Assembly: GCF_020149765.1 (NCBI RefSeq)
Contig: NZ_CP083808.1
Coordinates: 186,001-250,000 of the forward strand
Length of the DNA: 64,000 nt
Direction: 5' to 3'
From: Pantoea agglomerans
Lineage (GTDB): Bacteria; Pseudomonadota; Gammaproteobacteria; Enterobacterales; Enterobacteriaceae
A program made the position numbers and the translations under genes. Position 1 is the first letter of the stretch. Each line of letters opens with the position of its first letter. Below the pieces are notes generated by a model. The model saw nothing but the letters and a program-made list of their open reading frames with translations, was not told the DNA's origin and searched no databases. Positions 39,758-52,320 of this stretch are shown here, in pieces.

Positions 39758-40972
39758 TTAATTAGGGATGAAACGCCCGCCAATCTCTTTTTTCGCCATT
39801 CCCCACAGCAGCCCAAGCGCGGCGAGATGAATCAGCGTGTTGCGTATCCACGCCTGGTGCCAGAGGTCAAATTCCACAAACTGGCTGACCGCCATCACCA
39901 CGAAAACGTGCAGGATAAAGGTGTAGAGCGAGTGCTGCCCGAGCGGAATAAGAAACCAGCCGAAGGCGCGCTCAAGGGGCCGCCAGCAGAAGGTCAGCAC
40001 CAGGTAAACCAGCAGCATCAGGCTGAAATCGTTCAGTACGCGGCAGGGACCCAGGGCGTTTTTGCTGGCGAGGTGATAGTAAAACCAGTTGAAATCAGCG
40101 GGGGGGATCACATGCAGCAGCAGGAACGAGGGCATAAAGGGGTTGGTGTGGTTCTGCGCGACAAACATCATGCCGAGCGCATAGATCACCATAATGCCCA
40201 TCACGATATAGCCGCCCGGCGTGCGGGCCAGCGACATCAGCTCATCTTTATACCAGCCGCAGCACATGCCTAAAACATAGATAAGCTGCCAGGCGAGCAG
40301 CGGAAAGGCGAACTCGAACTCCGCCACCGTCAGGCGCGTCGGCCAGAGGTGATAGCTGACGTAACCCGCCAGCGACGCCAGCAGCAGCCACCCCACGCGG
40401 CGTCCCTTTAGCAGCGCCAGAAACAGCGGGCTGAGCAGCAGCAGGCAGATATAGAGGCCGAGGATTTGCGTCTGGTGCGGCCCGATTTGCAGATAGAGAA
40501 TGATGTTAAACCAGGTCTCTTTGATCTGCGGCGTGGTGGGAAACAGCGACCAGACGGTGCCGGAATAGCGATCGACGAAATGGGTGACCTCAAAGGTATT
40601 AACGTAAGGAATATGCGACAGCAGCAGCATGATGCCGATGATTGCCAGATTGACCAGATAGATTTTTCCGGCCCGTCGCCACAGGGTCCAGCTTACCGTG
40701 AGCAGAACTTCTTTTTGCAGGCGCTGGCGGTTAAGCATGCCCAGCATAAAGCCGGACAGAATAACGAAGCCCTCGGCGCCGGTAGTCAGACCAAAGCGCT
40801 CCCAGGTGAATATATTGACCAGCGACAGCAGCTCAGTATGGGCCACCACCATCATCACCAGCGCAATGCCGCGCAGCATATCAACACGCAGGTCGCGCTT
40901 GCCGGGCACCGCATAGCGCCACGCGCGCCAGTCAACGCTTATCGTCTTAGGCTCAACCGCCACATCCGCCAT
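39758..40972 (-). CDS. OpgC-like membrane acyltransferase
   Basis: A 404-residue inner membrane protein with about ten membrane segments. The N-terminal DLRVDMLRGIALVMMVVAHT and GAEGFVILSGFMLGML are typical of the OpgC_C family, which in E. coli succinylates periplasmic glucans. It should add succinyl or another acyl group to a glycan outside the membrane. It is the first gene of the minus-strand operon and is divergent from the GT2 synthase gene. E. coli opgC is next to opgGH; here no opgGH is near, so I infer that it modifies the polymer made by this locus. Confidence 0.85.
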   Translation of the reverse strand: MADVAVEPKTISVDWRAWRYAVPGKRDLRVDMLRGIALVMMVVAHTELLSLVNIFTWERFGLTTGAEGFVILSGFMLGMLNRQRLQKEVLLTVSWTLWRRAGKIYLVNLAIIGIMLLLSHIPYVNTFEVTHFVDRYSGTVWSLFPTTPQIKETWFNIILYLQIGPHQTQILGLYICLLLLSPLFLALLKGRRVGWLLLASLAGYVSYHLWPTRLTVAEFEFAFPLLAWQLIYVLGMCCGWYKDELMSLARTPGGYIVMGIMVIYALGMMFVAQNHTNPFMPSFLLLHVIPPADFNWFYYHLASKNALGPCRVLNDFSLMLLVYLVLTFCWRPLERAFGWFLIPLGQHSLYTFILHVFVVMAVSQFVEFDLWHQAWIRNTLIHLAALGLLWGMAKKEIGGRFIPN

Positions 40973-41295
40973 AAATGGTTACCGTAAGTGATGGAAGGAA
41001 ATTTTTTAGTTAAATGAAACAGATCGTTATTCTGTAAGGAGAAGTTTAGCGCTGTTGCTGTTTAAGTCACGTTGAAATGAAAAAATTCTTATCTACCTTG
41101 TAAATACCTGTAATTTAATACTATATAAATTGACAGAGAGCGACGGGCAACAGATGGGTTAATCTTTGCTCATTGCCGCTCCGCCATAAACATAAAAATA
41201 ACTTAATCATGAATATTTAACCGGTTAATGAATTAACTGTTGCCTCCAGGTGAAAAGATAACCAACAGACGCTTCCGCCATCAAAACGAGACGCC
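40973..41295. promoter_or_regulatory. Divergent promoter region of the glycan locus with a palindrome
   Basis: These 323 AT-rich bases separate the two divergent operons and must carry promoters both ways. A perfect 12-base palindrome TTAACCGGTTAA lies at 41217-41228, about 70 bases before the GT2 start codon, and is a candidate operator. TTGACA occurs on the plus strand at about 41129, without a good partner at normal spacing. No gene is seen. Confidence 0.5.
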
Positions 41296-43116
41296 ATGGA
41301 TTATTACTTTTCACGCTTTGAACATCGCCGTCCGCCCGCCCCGCTTCAAACGCCGCTGTGGGTGATGCGGCTCTGGCAGGTGCTGGCCGTCGCCGGGCTG
41401 ATTCTGGGAGCGAACTACATCCGCTGGCGCTGGATGGAGTCGCTGAATATGGACGCCCTCTGGTACGCCGTTCCGCTGGCGCTGGCGGAAACCCTCGCCT
41501 GGGTTGGTACGCTGCTGTTTACCATCAATATCTGGCAGGTCAAGGACCCTGCCTGTCCGGCACCGCCTGACGACATCAATCAGTGCCTGCTGGAGCAGGA
41601 TCGCACCGAGCCGCGGCCGCCGAAGGTCGATCTCTTTATCGCCACCTACTCCGAGGATCCCGAGCTGGTACGCCTCTCGATTCGGGACGCACTCAAGCTG
41701 ACCTATCCCACGCCGCTCGAGCTCGCCATCCATGTGCTGGATGACGGTCGGCGGCCCGAAATGCGCGCGGTGTGCGAACAGGAAGGGGTGAACTACATCA
41801 CCCGTGAAAACAATATCGGCTTCAAGGCGGGCAATATCCGCAACGGCATGGAGCAGACCGACGGCGACTTTCTGGTGATTTGCGATGCGGATACGCGCGT
41901 CTTCCCTACGCTGCTGGCCAATACCCTGGGCTATTTTCGCGATCCCGACGTCGCCTGGGTGCAGACGCCGCAGTGGTTTTACGATCTGCCGGAGGGCGAG
42001 CGTTTTGCCGACTGGCTGCGTCGTCGCGCCGGGCTGCCGGGCTATCTCTTCGGCCGCGCCGCCGAGGGGCTGTTTGGCCGGCTGACGGTGGGCAGCGACC
42101 CCTTTTTCAACGATCCGCGCATGTTCTACGATGTGATCCTGCGTCGCCGCAACTGGGCCAACGCCGCGTTCTGCTGCGGCGCGGCGTCGGTTCACCGTCG
42201 CGAAGCGGTAATGCAGGCGGCGCTGCGCAGCTACGTATTTAGCGTCGAAGAGGAGATTTCACGCCATACCCGCGACATTCGCGATGAAGAGATGCGCGCC
42301 ACGCTCAGCCAGGCGATGCGCCCGCACGTCATTGCCGATATCGAGCTGACGCCCTACAAATTTCACGTTTCGGAAGATATCTACACCTCTATCGTGCTGC
42401 ACGGCGACAGCGGCCGCCGCTGGCGTTCGGTGATGCATCCCGGCATCGAGTCAAAAATGCTGTCGCCGCAGGATCTGCTTACCTGGATGATCCAGCGCTT
42501 TAAATATGCGGCGGGCTCGCTCGATATTCTGTTCCACGATAAGGTTTTTAGCCGCCGCCGCTTTAAGCTCAGCCTCGGCCAGACGCTGATGTACGGCACC
42601 ACCTTCTGGTCCTATCTCGCCTGTATCTGGAACACCGTGTTCCTGATCTCGCCGCTGATCTATCTCTTTACCGGCATCCCACCGGTATCAGCCTACTCAA
42701 CGCCCTTTTACCTGCACTTCCTGCCCTTTTTTATCGTGTCGGAGCTGGCGTTTATGTTCGGCACCTGGGGCATCTCCGCCTGGGATGGACGCTCCTCCTA
42801 TCTCGCCTTTTTCTCCGTTAACCTGCGCGCCCTGAGCACGGTGCTGCGCGGCGAGAAGGTCAAGTTTCACGTGACGCCGAAAGAGCGTCAGTCGGGGCGT
42901 TTTCTCTATCTGGTGAAGCCGCAGCTGGCGATTGTGGCGCTGACGCTGCTCGGCCTGATCTGGGGCGGCATTCAGGTGGCGCGCGGCAACGTCGACGACC
43001 CGTCGGGCTATGTGATTAACATCTTCTGGGGCGCGGTCAATATCGCCGCCATGATGCCGATGATTATGGCGGCGATGTGGACGCCGCCAGCCACGCAGGA
43101 GGCGGAAGCAGAATGA
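41296..43116 (+). CDS. Cellulose-synthase-like GT2 glycosyltransferase
   Basis: A 606-residue membrane enzyme. Two membrane segments lie at the N-terminus, then a GT2 domain, then about five or six membrane segments. Catalytic residues are visible: HVLDDGRRPE (Asp149/Asp150), CDADTR (Asp197, Asp199), a QTPQWF stretch, and SED (Asp361) in place of the usual TED. The QxxRW motif that gates cellulose synthase appears as QRFKY (Gln400, Lys403, Tyr404). No PilZ domain follows, in contrast to BcsA, so c-di-GMP control by that route is absent. It should build and extrude a beta-linked glycan from a UDP-sugar, but the altered motif leaves sugar and linkage open. The next gene overlaps its stop by four bases. 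Confidence 0.9.
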   Translation: MDYYFSRFEHRRPPAPLQTPLWVMRLWQVLAVAGLILGANYIRWRWMESLNMDALWYAVPLALAETLAWVGTLLFTINIWQVKDPACPAPPDDINQCLLEQDRTEPRPPKVDLFIATYSEDPELVRLSIRDALKLTYPTPLELAIHVLDDGRRPEMRAVCEQEGVNYITRENNIGFKAGNIRNGMEQTDGDFLVICDADTRVFPTLLANTLGYFRDPDVAWVQTPQWFYDLPEGERFADWLRRRAGLPGYLFGRAAEGLFGRLTVGSDPFFNDPRMFYDVILRRRNWANAAFCCGAASVHRREAVMQAALRSYVFSVEEEISRHTRDIRDEEMRATLSQAMRPHVIADIELTPYKFHVSEDIYTSIVLHGDSGRRWRSVMHPGIESKMLSPQDLLTWMIQRFKYAAGSLDILFHDKVFSRRRFKLSLGQTLMYGTTFWSYLACIWNTVFLISPLIYLFTGIPPVSAYSTPFYLHFLPFFIVSELAFMFGTWGISAWDGRSSYLAFFSVNLRALSTVLRGEKVKFHVTPKERQSGRFLYLVKPQLAIVALTLLGLIWGGIQVARGNVDDPSGYVINIFWGAVNIAAMMPMIMAAMWTPPATQEAEAE

Positions 43117-44471
43117 GCCTGAAATCGGGCATTTACAGCGCGCGCAGCTATCTCACGATTCTGATTGGCTTTTTGATCGGCTTCGCCATCGTACTGTGGG
43201 TTGAACGGCAGATGCCGACGCGCGTCGAAACCACGGACGGCATTGTACTCAGCGAATCTTTTCCCCCACTGCCTGAAGCGCGCGAGCTGACCTTCGACGA
43301 GGCGGTCTGGGCGCGCGTCGCCTGGCAATATTTCGTGAATAACACCCAGACGAACGGGCTGGTCAACGCCGAGGCGGACAAGCCCTGGCTCAGCCTGTGG
43401 AGCACCGGCAGCTATCTGCTTGCGGCTATCGCAGCGCAGCAGCTTGCCATCATTCCCGAGGCGGAGTTTGACGATCGCATCGATTCGGCGCTGGAGGCGC
43501 TGGGCGCGCTGCCGCTGAAGCCAGACGGATTGCCCGCCGCCTTTTATCACGCCGAGACGCTGGAGGCGCTGCCGTCGGCCGCGGAAAATGCCGGCTCCGC
43601 CATCGATATGGGGCGACTGCTGATGCCGCTGCAGATCCTGCTGTGGCGCTATCCGCAGCATGCGGCGGCGGTCAACCAGCTGCTCTCGCGCTGGCAGCTC
43701 GCGGGGCTGCTGCAGAGCAGCGGGCCGCAGGGCGCAAGCCTGCCGGTTAACCGCTGGGTGATCCGCACCGACGATCCGCGCGGCAGCTACGGCTATCGCC
43801 TTTATGCGGGCAGCGTGCTGCGCCTGATCAACGCCTCCGCCGGCCTGGCGGTGAGCCAGCCGCCGGACGGCCTGAAGCTGGTGGAGATCGACGGCCACGC
43901 AGTGCCCGATGAAGGGCTGCGCACGCCCTGGGGCAAGCAGCCTTCCCTGATCAGCATGCCCTATCTGCTCACCGGGCTGGAACAGGGTTTTGACGCACGC
44001 AGCGGTGAAATCACCTGGCGCATTATGCAGATCGTTCAGAATCGCACCGGCATGCCGGCCGACGCTGGCGATATCAACAGCGACTATGCCGAACAGGCGC
44101 CCGACTTTACCAGCGCGCTGCCGGGCAGCCAGCCGCTACCGGCGCCGGAGGTCAGCAATGACGCCAGCGAAGCGCTGACCAGCCGCGCCCTGATCTCTAC
44201 CCGCTCCGCCTTCGCCTGGTATGCGCTGTTCCGCAACCGCTGGAGCGAGACGCTGCGCGCAGAGATGCGGCCGATGCTGGAGCCAGGCAAGGGCTGGAAG
44301 GCTGGCTTTAACGCCGACGGCTCGGTCAATGCCGCTATTGATGCGGATACCAACGCAATGGTGCTGGAGAGCCTCTCCTATATCGCCCACGGCCAGCTTC
44401 TTTGCCTGGGCTGTCTCGCCGCCCCTTTACCCGCTAAGCAGCCGCAGCAACAAGGAGTAACAACGAAATGA
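43113..44471 (+). CDS. DUF3131 protein 1, membrane-anchored
   Basis: A 452-residue protein with one N-terminal membrane anchor (YLTILIGFLIGFAIVLWVE) and a periplasmic domain. FDEAVWARVAWQYFVNNTQTNGLVNAE followed by SLWSTGSYLLA, counted as two pieces, is the DUF3131 signature, and TRSAFAWYALF with ALVLES-like motifs closes the domain. The family is thought to fold as an alpha/alpha toroid like several glucan-active glycosidases; its activity is not established to my knowledge. The frame opens at 43077, but the ATG at 43113 overlaps the GT2 stop (ATGA), which indicates coupling. The C-terminus has a CLGC motif. It is the most divergent of the three copies. Confidence 0.85.
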   Translation: MSLKSGIYSARSYLTILIGFLIGFAIVLWVERQMPTRVETTDGIVLSESFPPLPEARELTFDEAVWARVAWQYFVNNTQTNGLVNAEADKPWLSLWSTGSYLLAAIAAQQLAIIPEAEFDDRIDSALEALGALPLKPDGLPAAFYHAETLEALPSAAENAGSAIDMGRLLMPLQILLWRYPQHAAAVNQLLSRWQLAGLLQSSGPQGASLPVNRWVIRTDDPRGSYGYRLYAGSVLRLINASAGLAVSQPPDGLKLVEIDGHAVPDEGLRTPWGKQPSLISMPYLLTGLEQGFDARSGEITWRIMQIVQNRTGMPADAGDINSDYAEQAPDFTSALPGSQPLPAPEVSNDASEALTSRALISTRSAFAWYALFRNRWSETLRAEMRPMLEPGKGWKAGFNADGSVNAAIDADTNAMVLESLSYIAHGQLLCLGCLAAPLPAKQPQQQGVTTK

Positions 44472-46018
44472 GATCTTTATGGCTTTGCCGGTCTGGCCTT
44501 GCTGCCCTGCTGGCTGCGCTGGTGTTTCTTGCCCCCGCGACTCAGGCGGCGGTCACGCTGCCTGCTTCCGATTACAAGGTGCGTCACGGCGAGCTGAACG
44601 AGCGCGAAATGGCGGTGGCGAGAAATGCCTGGGCCTACTTTGTCGCCAATACGCAGCCCACTACCGGACTGGTAAACGCAGTTAACAAATATCCCTCTAC
44701 TACCATGTGGGACAGCGCCTCTTATCTGGCGGCGCTGACGGCAGCGCGCGAGCTGGGCATTATCGATAAAGCAGAGTTCGACCGGCGTCTGCTGCAGTTT
44801 ATGGCGACCCTGAACAAGCTGGTGCTGTTCCAGAACCAGGTGCCCAACAAAGCCTACAACACCATTACCGGCCAGAAGGTGGACTACCTGAACAAACCGG
44901 GCGAGATCGGCTTCTCCGCCATCGATATCGGCCGCATGCTGCTCTGGCTGAAAATCATCAAAGAGCGTTACCCCGAGCACGGCAACAGCATCGACAATGT
45001 GGTGCTGGGCTGGGATTTCACCCACGTCGTCGATGACTGCGGCATGCTCTATGGCGCCTATCTCGACGGTAAAAAACAGCCGCAGTACGTGCAGGAAGGC
45101 CGACTCGGCTATGAAGAGTATGCCGCCGCGGGCTATCAGCTATGGGGCTTTACCACCTGCCAGGCGAGCCGACCCGAGCCTTACGCGCTGGCGGACATCT
45201 ACTGCGTGCTGGTGCCCTACGATTCGCGCGATCCGCGCCTGACCAACCAGCACAACTACGTGGTGACCGAATCTTATCTGCTGCACGGCCTGGAGATGGG
45301 CTGGGACAACGCCGACGATCGGGATAACGATGCGCGCGACTTCAGCCATCCGTGGATGAAAAACTTCGCCGATCGCGTCTATCAGGCGCAGGAAAACCGC
45401 TACATGATCACCGGGACCCTGACGGCGCGCTCGGAGCATCAGCTCGATAAATCCCCCTACTTCGTTTATGACACGGTGTTTAGCGACGGCTACAACTGGA
45501 ACACCATTACCGATAAAGGCCAGTATGTGCCCAACGTCGCGGCGGTCTCGCTGAAGGCGGCGCTCGGCATGTGGGTGCTGTGGAACTCGCCCTACACCGA
45601 CCGGCTGTTCGACAGCATCGAAAATGCCAGCGAAAAAAACAAAGGCTATTACGAAGGGCTGTATGAAAACGGCGACGGGCCAATCAAGGAGTTCACCGCC
45701 AACAACAACGGCATCATGATGGAAGCGCTGCTGTTTAAAAAAGAGGGCAAATTGCTGCGCTTCAACAGCAACGATCCGCGTAAGGCCAGCTATGCGCCCT
45801 CTATGTGGGAGAAACGGCTGGTTGATATCTTTGAACCGAACAATACGCCGCGCAACCGTCCATTCCTGAACGTCACCCCAGGGATCAAAAACTGGTGCGA
45901 GCAGAGCGGCACCGCCGTGCGCAGCGCGCCGTCGTGTCAGGCCTGTAAATGCGCGCGCTGCGACAGTCAGGCGCCCGTTAAGTTACCGCCGGTGGCGACG
46001 ACATGCCTAAAACAGTAA
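44468..46018 (+). CDS. DUF3131 protein 2, secreted, with Cys-rich tail
   Basis: A 516-residue exported protein with a signal peptide ending near TQA/AVT. The DUF3131 domain is complete: REMAVARNAWAYFVANTQPT, then TTMWDSASYLAALTAARELG, and later SDGYNWNTITDKGQYVPNVA. It is the most typical of the three copies. The last 50 residues contain six cysteines (NWCEQ, SCQACKCARCDSQ, TTCLKQ), unusual for a soluble periplasmic protein and perhaps a disulfide or metal site. The start overlaps the preceding stop (ATGA) and follows AAGGAG. The end overlaps the next gene by 16 bases. I infer trimming, transglycosylation or guidance of the polymer in the periplasm. Confidence 0.87.
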   Translation: MRSLWLCRSGLAALLAALVFLAPATQAAVTLPASDYKVRHGELNEREMAVARNAWAYFVANTQPTTGLVNAVNKYPSTTMWDSASYLAALTAARELGIIDKAEFDRRLLQFMATLNKLVLFQNQVPNKAYNTITGQKVDYLNKPGEIGFSAIDIGRMLLWLKIIKERYPEHGNSIDNVVLGWDFTHVVDDCGMLYGAYLDGKKQPQYVQEGRLGYEEYAAAGYQLWGFTTCQASRPEPYALADIYCVLVPYDSRDPRLTNQHNYVVTESYLLHGLEMGWDNADDRDNDARDFSHPWMKNFADRVYQAQENRYMITGTLTARSEHQLDKSPYFVYDTVFSDGYNWNTITDKGQYVPNVAAVSLKAALGMWVLWNSPYTDRLFDSIENASEKNKGYYEGLYENGDGPIKEFTANNNGIMMEALLFKKEGKLLRFNSNDPRKASYAPSMWEKRLVDIFEPNNTPRNRPFLNVTPGIKNWCEQSGTAVRSAPSCQACKCARCDSQAPVKLPPVATTCLKQ

Positions 46019-47406
46019 TTCGCCTGCTTGTTACGCTGCTGCTGGCGATAGCGCTGGTTATCGGCCTGCTTGCCTGGAACCAGGCGGCGGGCTGGCGCTG
46101 GCTGGTAAACGGCGGCTGGCACACCACCGCGCGACTGGGTGCGCTCAGCGATCAGGAGCGGCGCTGGGCGATCATCGCCTGGCGCTACTTTGAGAATAAC
46201 GCCCAGCCTAAAACGGGGCTGGTCAACGGCAGCGATAAGCGGCCGGTGGTCAGCCTGTGGCAGATGGGCGATACCCTGATCGCCCTTACGGCGGCGCGTC
46301 AGCTCGACCTGATCGACGACGCGGCGTTCGATCGCCGCCTGACGCTGATCCTCGGCACCCTGAACCGCCTGCCGCTTACCTCGGCAAACGTGCCCAACCT
46401 GCTCTACAGCGCCACCAGCGTGGCGATGGTGGGCTACGCCAATACGCCGCAGGTGATCGGCTGGTCGGCGAAGGATATGGCGCGGCTGATGCTGGCGCTG
46501 CGCATCGTGGCGGCGTTTCATCCCGAGTACAGCGAATACCTGGAGCGCGTGGTTCTGCGCTGGGACTTCTGCCGCGTGGTGGATAACAAAGGTCAGCTCT
46601 ACGCCGGACAGATGCGCGATGGGAAACTGACGCCGCAGGCTGAAGGCCGCCTTGGCGACAGCGAATACAGCGCGGCGGGATTCGGGCTCTGGGGCTTCGC
46701 CAACGACCAGTCGCTGCGTCCGCCAGCGCAGCATGTGATTATCGACGGACTGGCGCTGGATATCGACGCGCGCGACCCGCGCACCACCTGGACGCCCGCG
46801 GCGATTACCACCACGCCCTACGTGCTGAGCGGCATGGAGTACGCCTGGACGCTGCCCGGCGCCGATCGCGATATCGTGACGCTTCAGCGCCAGCGCGCCA
46901 GCAACGTTTATCGCGTGCAGGAGATGCGCTGGCAGCAGAAAAATATCCTCACCGCCCGAAGCGATTTCAATATCTCCGCGCCCCCCTGGCACGTCAACGA
47001 CACTATTTTTGCTAACGGCTACGCCTGGAACACGCTGGCCGACGACGGCAAATGGGTGCCGCGTCTGGCGCAGGTCTCTACCCGCGCGGTGTTCGGACTC
47101 TGGGCGCTGTGGCAAACCCCCTTTACCGATGCGCTGATGGCGATGACCCAGCGTCAGAACGATCCGCAGCGCGGCTGGTTTGAAGGGCGCGTCGAGGCGA
47201 CCGGCGACTACAACCGCGCCATTACGCTCACCACCAACGCCCTAGTGCTGGAGGCGCTGCTGTTTAAAGCCAATATGGGCGCGCTGCTGCGCGACAGCGA
47301 ACTGAGCGAGCAGAGCTACTTCCGCCGGCAGCTGGCCGATCCCTTTACCGCGCCGCAACGCTGTTTTCCGCTTAACCACGCCGCCCAAAGCGGCAGCCTG
47401 AATTAA
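46003..47406 (+). CDS. DUF3131 protein 3, membrane-anchored
   Basis: A 467-residue protein with an N-terminal membrane segment (LLVTLLLAIALVIGLLAWN) and a periplasmic DUF3131 domain. RRWAIIAWRYFENNAQPKTG, VVSLWQMGDTLIALTAARQL and later ANGYAWNTLADDGKWVPRLA match the corresponding parts of copy 2. It has no Cys-rich tail. The ATG lies inside the end of copy 2, with no clear ribosome site, so translation is probably coupled. Three DUF3131 proteins in a row suggest duplication and then division of labour, with copies 1 and 3 on the membrane and copy 2 free. Confidence 0.87.
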   Translation: MPKTVIRLLVTLLLAIALVIGLLAWNQAAGWRWLVNGGWHTTARLGALSDQERRWAIIAWRYFENNAQPKTGLVNGSDKRPVVSLWQMGDTLIALTAARQLDLIDDAAFDRRLTLILGTLNRLPLTSANVPNLLYSATSVAMVGYANTPQVIGWSAKDMARLMLALRIVAAFHPEYSEYLERVVLRWDFCRVVDNKGQLYAGQMRDGKLTPQAEGRLGDSEYSAAGFGLWGFANDQSLRPPAQHVIIDGLALDIDARDPRTTWTPAAITTTPYVLSGMEYAWTLPGADRDIVTLQRQRASNVYRVQEMRWQQKNILTARSDFNISAPPWHVNDTIFANGYAWNTLADDGKWVPRLAQVSTRAVFGLWALWQTPFTDALMAMTQRQNDPQRGWFEGRVEATGDYNRAITLTTNALVLEALLFKANMGALLRDSELSEQSYFRRQLADPFTAPQRCFPLNHAAQSGSLN

Positions 47407-47415
47407 GGAGGCGTC

Positions 47416-50108
<2,693 letters not shown>

Positions 50109-50112
<4 letters not shown>

Positions 50113-52307
50113 TGCGTTACGCCCTGTCCCTCAGCCTGTTTATGTGCGCGCCGCTGTTTGCCGCACCGCTGCCGCCGCCGCAAAGCTGGTCGCTGGCGGG
50201 AACATGGCGCGCCCATGACGCCAACGACGCCGGTTTTGCCGGCTGGCGCGGCAGCGATCGGACGTGGCGCACGCTGCGCGTGCCGGCGAACTGGTACAGC
50301 GCCGGCTGGGATCATCAGGGCGCGCTCTGGTACCGCACCGAATTTTCTTTGCGCAAGCCCGCCGCCAATCGGCTGGCAACGCTGGAGTTCGACGGCGTCG
50401 ACTATTTTGCTGACGTCTGGCTTAACGGCAAGAAACTGGCGAGCCATGAGGGCTATTTCCAGCGTTTCGCGGTGGATATCAGCGACAGCCTGACGCGCTA
50501 TAACCGGCTGGCGGTGCGCGTCGACAGCCCGTTCGAAGATCCGCAAAAGAACTGGCCGCTGCGCAAAAACTTAGTCAAGGGCATTCTGAACCAGCACGAC
50601 TCGCGGCCAGGCGGTGCCTGGTCACCACAGGGGCAGGACGCCAACTCTGGCGGCATCTGGTCGCCGGTCAGGTTACGCCTCAGCCGCAGCGTGGCGATCG
50701 ATAATGTCATCCTCAGGCCCGACTGGTCGCAGGGCCTGACGCAGCCGCGCCTGCGCGTTGAATTTGTCTATCGCGCCCCGGCGGCGAAGGCCGCGACGCT
50801 GGATCTTAGCGCGCGGCCCGATAATTTTAGCGGAGGCAGCTACCGGCTACAGCAGGCCGTGACGCTGCAGCCCACCGGCGACGCGACGCAGCGCGTTGCC
50901 GTTACGCTGCCGATGCCGAAGGCGCAGCTCTGGTGGCCCAAGGGCTACGGCAAGCCCGCGCTCTATCAGGTGGAGGTGAAGCTGCGCGACGACCAGGGCA
51001 TTCTCGATCGGCGCAGCAGCCGCACCGGGCTTCGTCAGGTGGTCGAACAGCCGCAAAATCAGGGCTGGCTGATCAACGGCCAGCGCCTGTTTATTCGCGG
51101 CACCAACTATATTGGTTCACCCTGGCTCAGTACCATGAACAAGGCGCGCTACGCGCGTGATTTCGACCTGGTGGAGCGGATGAACGCCAACGCGATTCGC
51201 GTACACGGCCATGTGGCCAGCCGCGCGCTCTACCAGGCGGCGGACGAGCGCGGCCTGATGATCTGGCAGGATGTGCCCTTGCAGTGGGGCTATAACGATA
51301 CGCCCGCCTTCGCCGACAACGCGGTCAGACAGACGCAGGAGATGGTAGAGCAGTTCGGCAACTCGCCTGCCGTGGTGGTCTGGGGCGGGCAAAACGAGCC
51401 GCCGTTTAACTCGCCGTGGATGGGCAAGCGCTTCCCAGACTGGCATAAAGATCTTAACCGCAACCTGATGCAGCGCGTGGCCGATACCCTGGCGCAGGAC
51501 AAGAGCCGTATTGTGCATCCCTTCTCCGCCGTTGAAGAGCACTACTGGGCAGGCTGGTATTTCGGCACCCTGGCGAATCTGCTGGAGCCGGCGAAAACCG
51601 CCACCATTACCGAGTTTGGTGCCCAGGCGCTGCCGCGGCTCGCCACGCTGCGCACCTTTATTCCGCGCAGCGAGCTCTGGCCCGACACGACAAAGCCGGG
51701 CGATCCTAAATGGACGCGCTGGAAGTACCATAACTTTCAGCCTATCCAGACCTTCCAGAACGCGAAGATTTCGCGCGGCGACACTATCCAGAGCTTTATC
51801 GCCAATACTCAGCGCTATCAGGCGCGGCTGGTCGCTATCGCTGCGGAAAGCTATCGGCGTCAGCGCTATCAGCCGGTCACCGCGCTGTTTCAGTTTATGT
51901 TCGTTGAAACCTGGCCTTCGGTTAACTGGGGCGTTGTTGATTATCTGCGCCAGCCCAAGGCGGGCTACTATGCGCTGCAGCGCGCCTATCAGCCGCTGCT
52001 GCCGTCGATTGAACCGAGCCGGCTCGACTGGAAGGCTGGCGAGCCGGGACAAATCAACCTGTGGACCATTAACGATCGGCCGACCGCCTTTCACAACAGC
52101 CAGCTGGAATGGCGCATCGTTCAGGGCGACAGCGTGCTGGCGCAGGGTAAGCAGCGGGTAGATATCGCCGCCGACAGCGGTAAGAAAGTCGTGGCGCTGC
52201 CCGTGACGCCGTCACGCGGCGGAACGCTGCGCGTCTCGACGAGGATCGTCGATAGCGAGAATAACACCCTGGCGCGTAACCAGATGGCGTTTGAGGTGGC
52301 GCCCTGA
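50109..52307 (+). CDS. Secreted GH2 glycosidase (exo-beta-mannosidase/glucosaminidase-like)
   Basis: A 732-residue protein with a signal peptide (ending near LFA/APL). It has the GH2 order: sugar-binding jelly roll (about 25-170, with [20 protein letters not shown]), an immunoglobulin-like domain, a TIM barrel (from [15 protein letters not shown]), and a C-terminal beta-domain. The acid/base Glu is in [13 protein letters not shown] and the nucleophile Glu in [12 protein letters not shown]. The sequence fits the mannosidase/exo-glucosaminidase side of GH2 better than LacZ. Its ATG overlaps the kinase stop (ATGA). As the last gene of a biosynthetic operon it may trim or turn over the polymer, which points to a beta-linked sugar. 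Confidence 0.88.
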
Positions 52308-52320
52308 CCCAGCCGTCAGG

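Noticed and set aside
45967..47115. 382-codon open frame antisense to DUF3131 copy 3
   Set aside because: Shadow of a clear domain on the other strand; composition is not protein-like.
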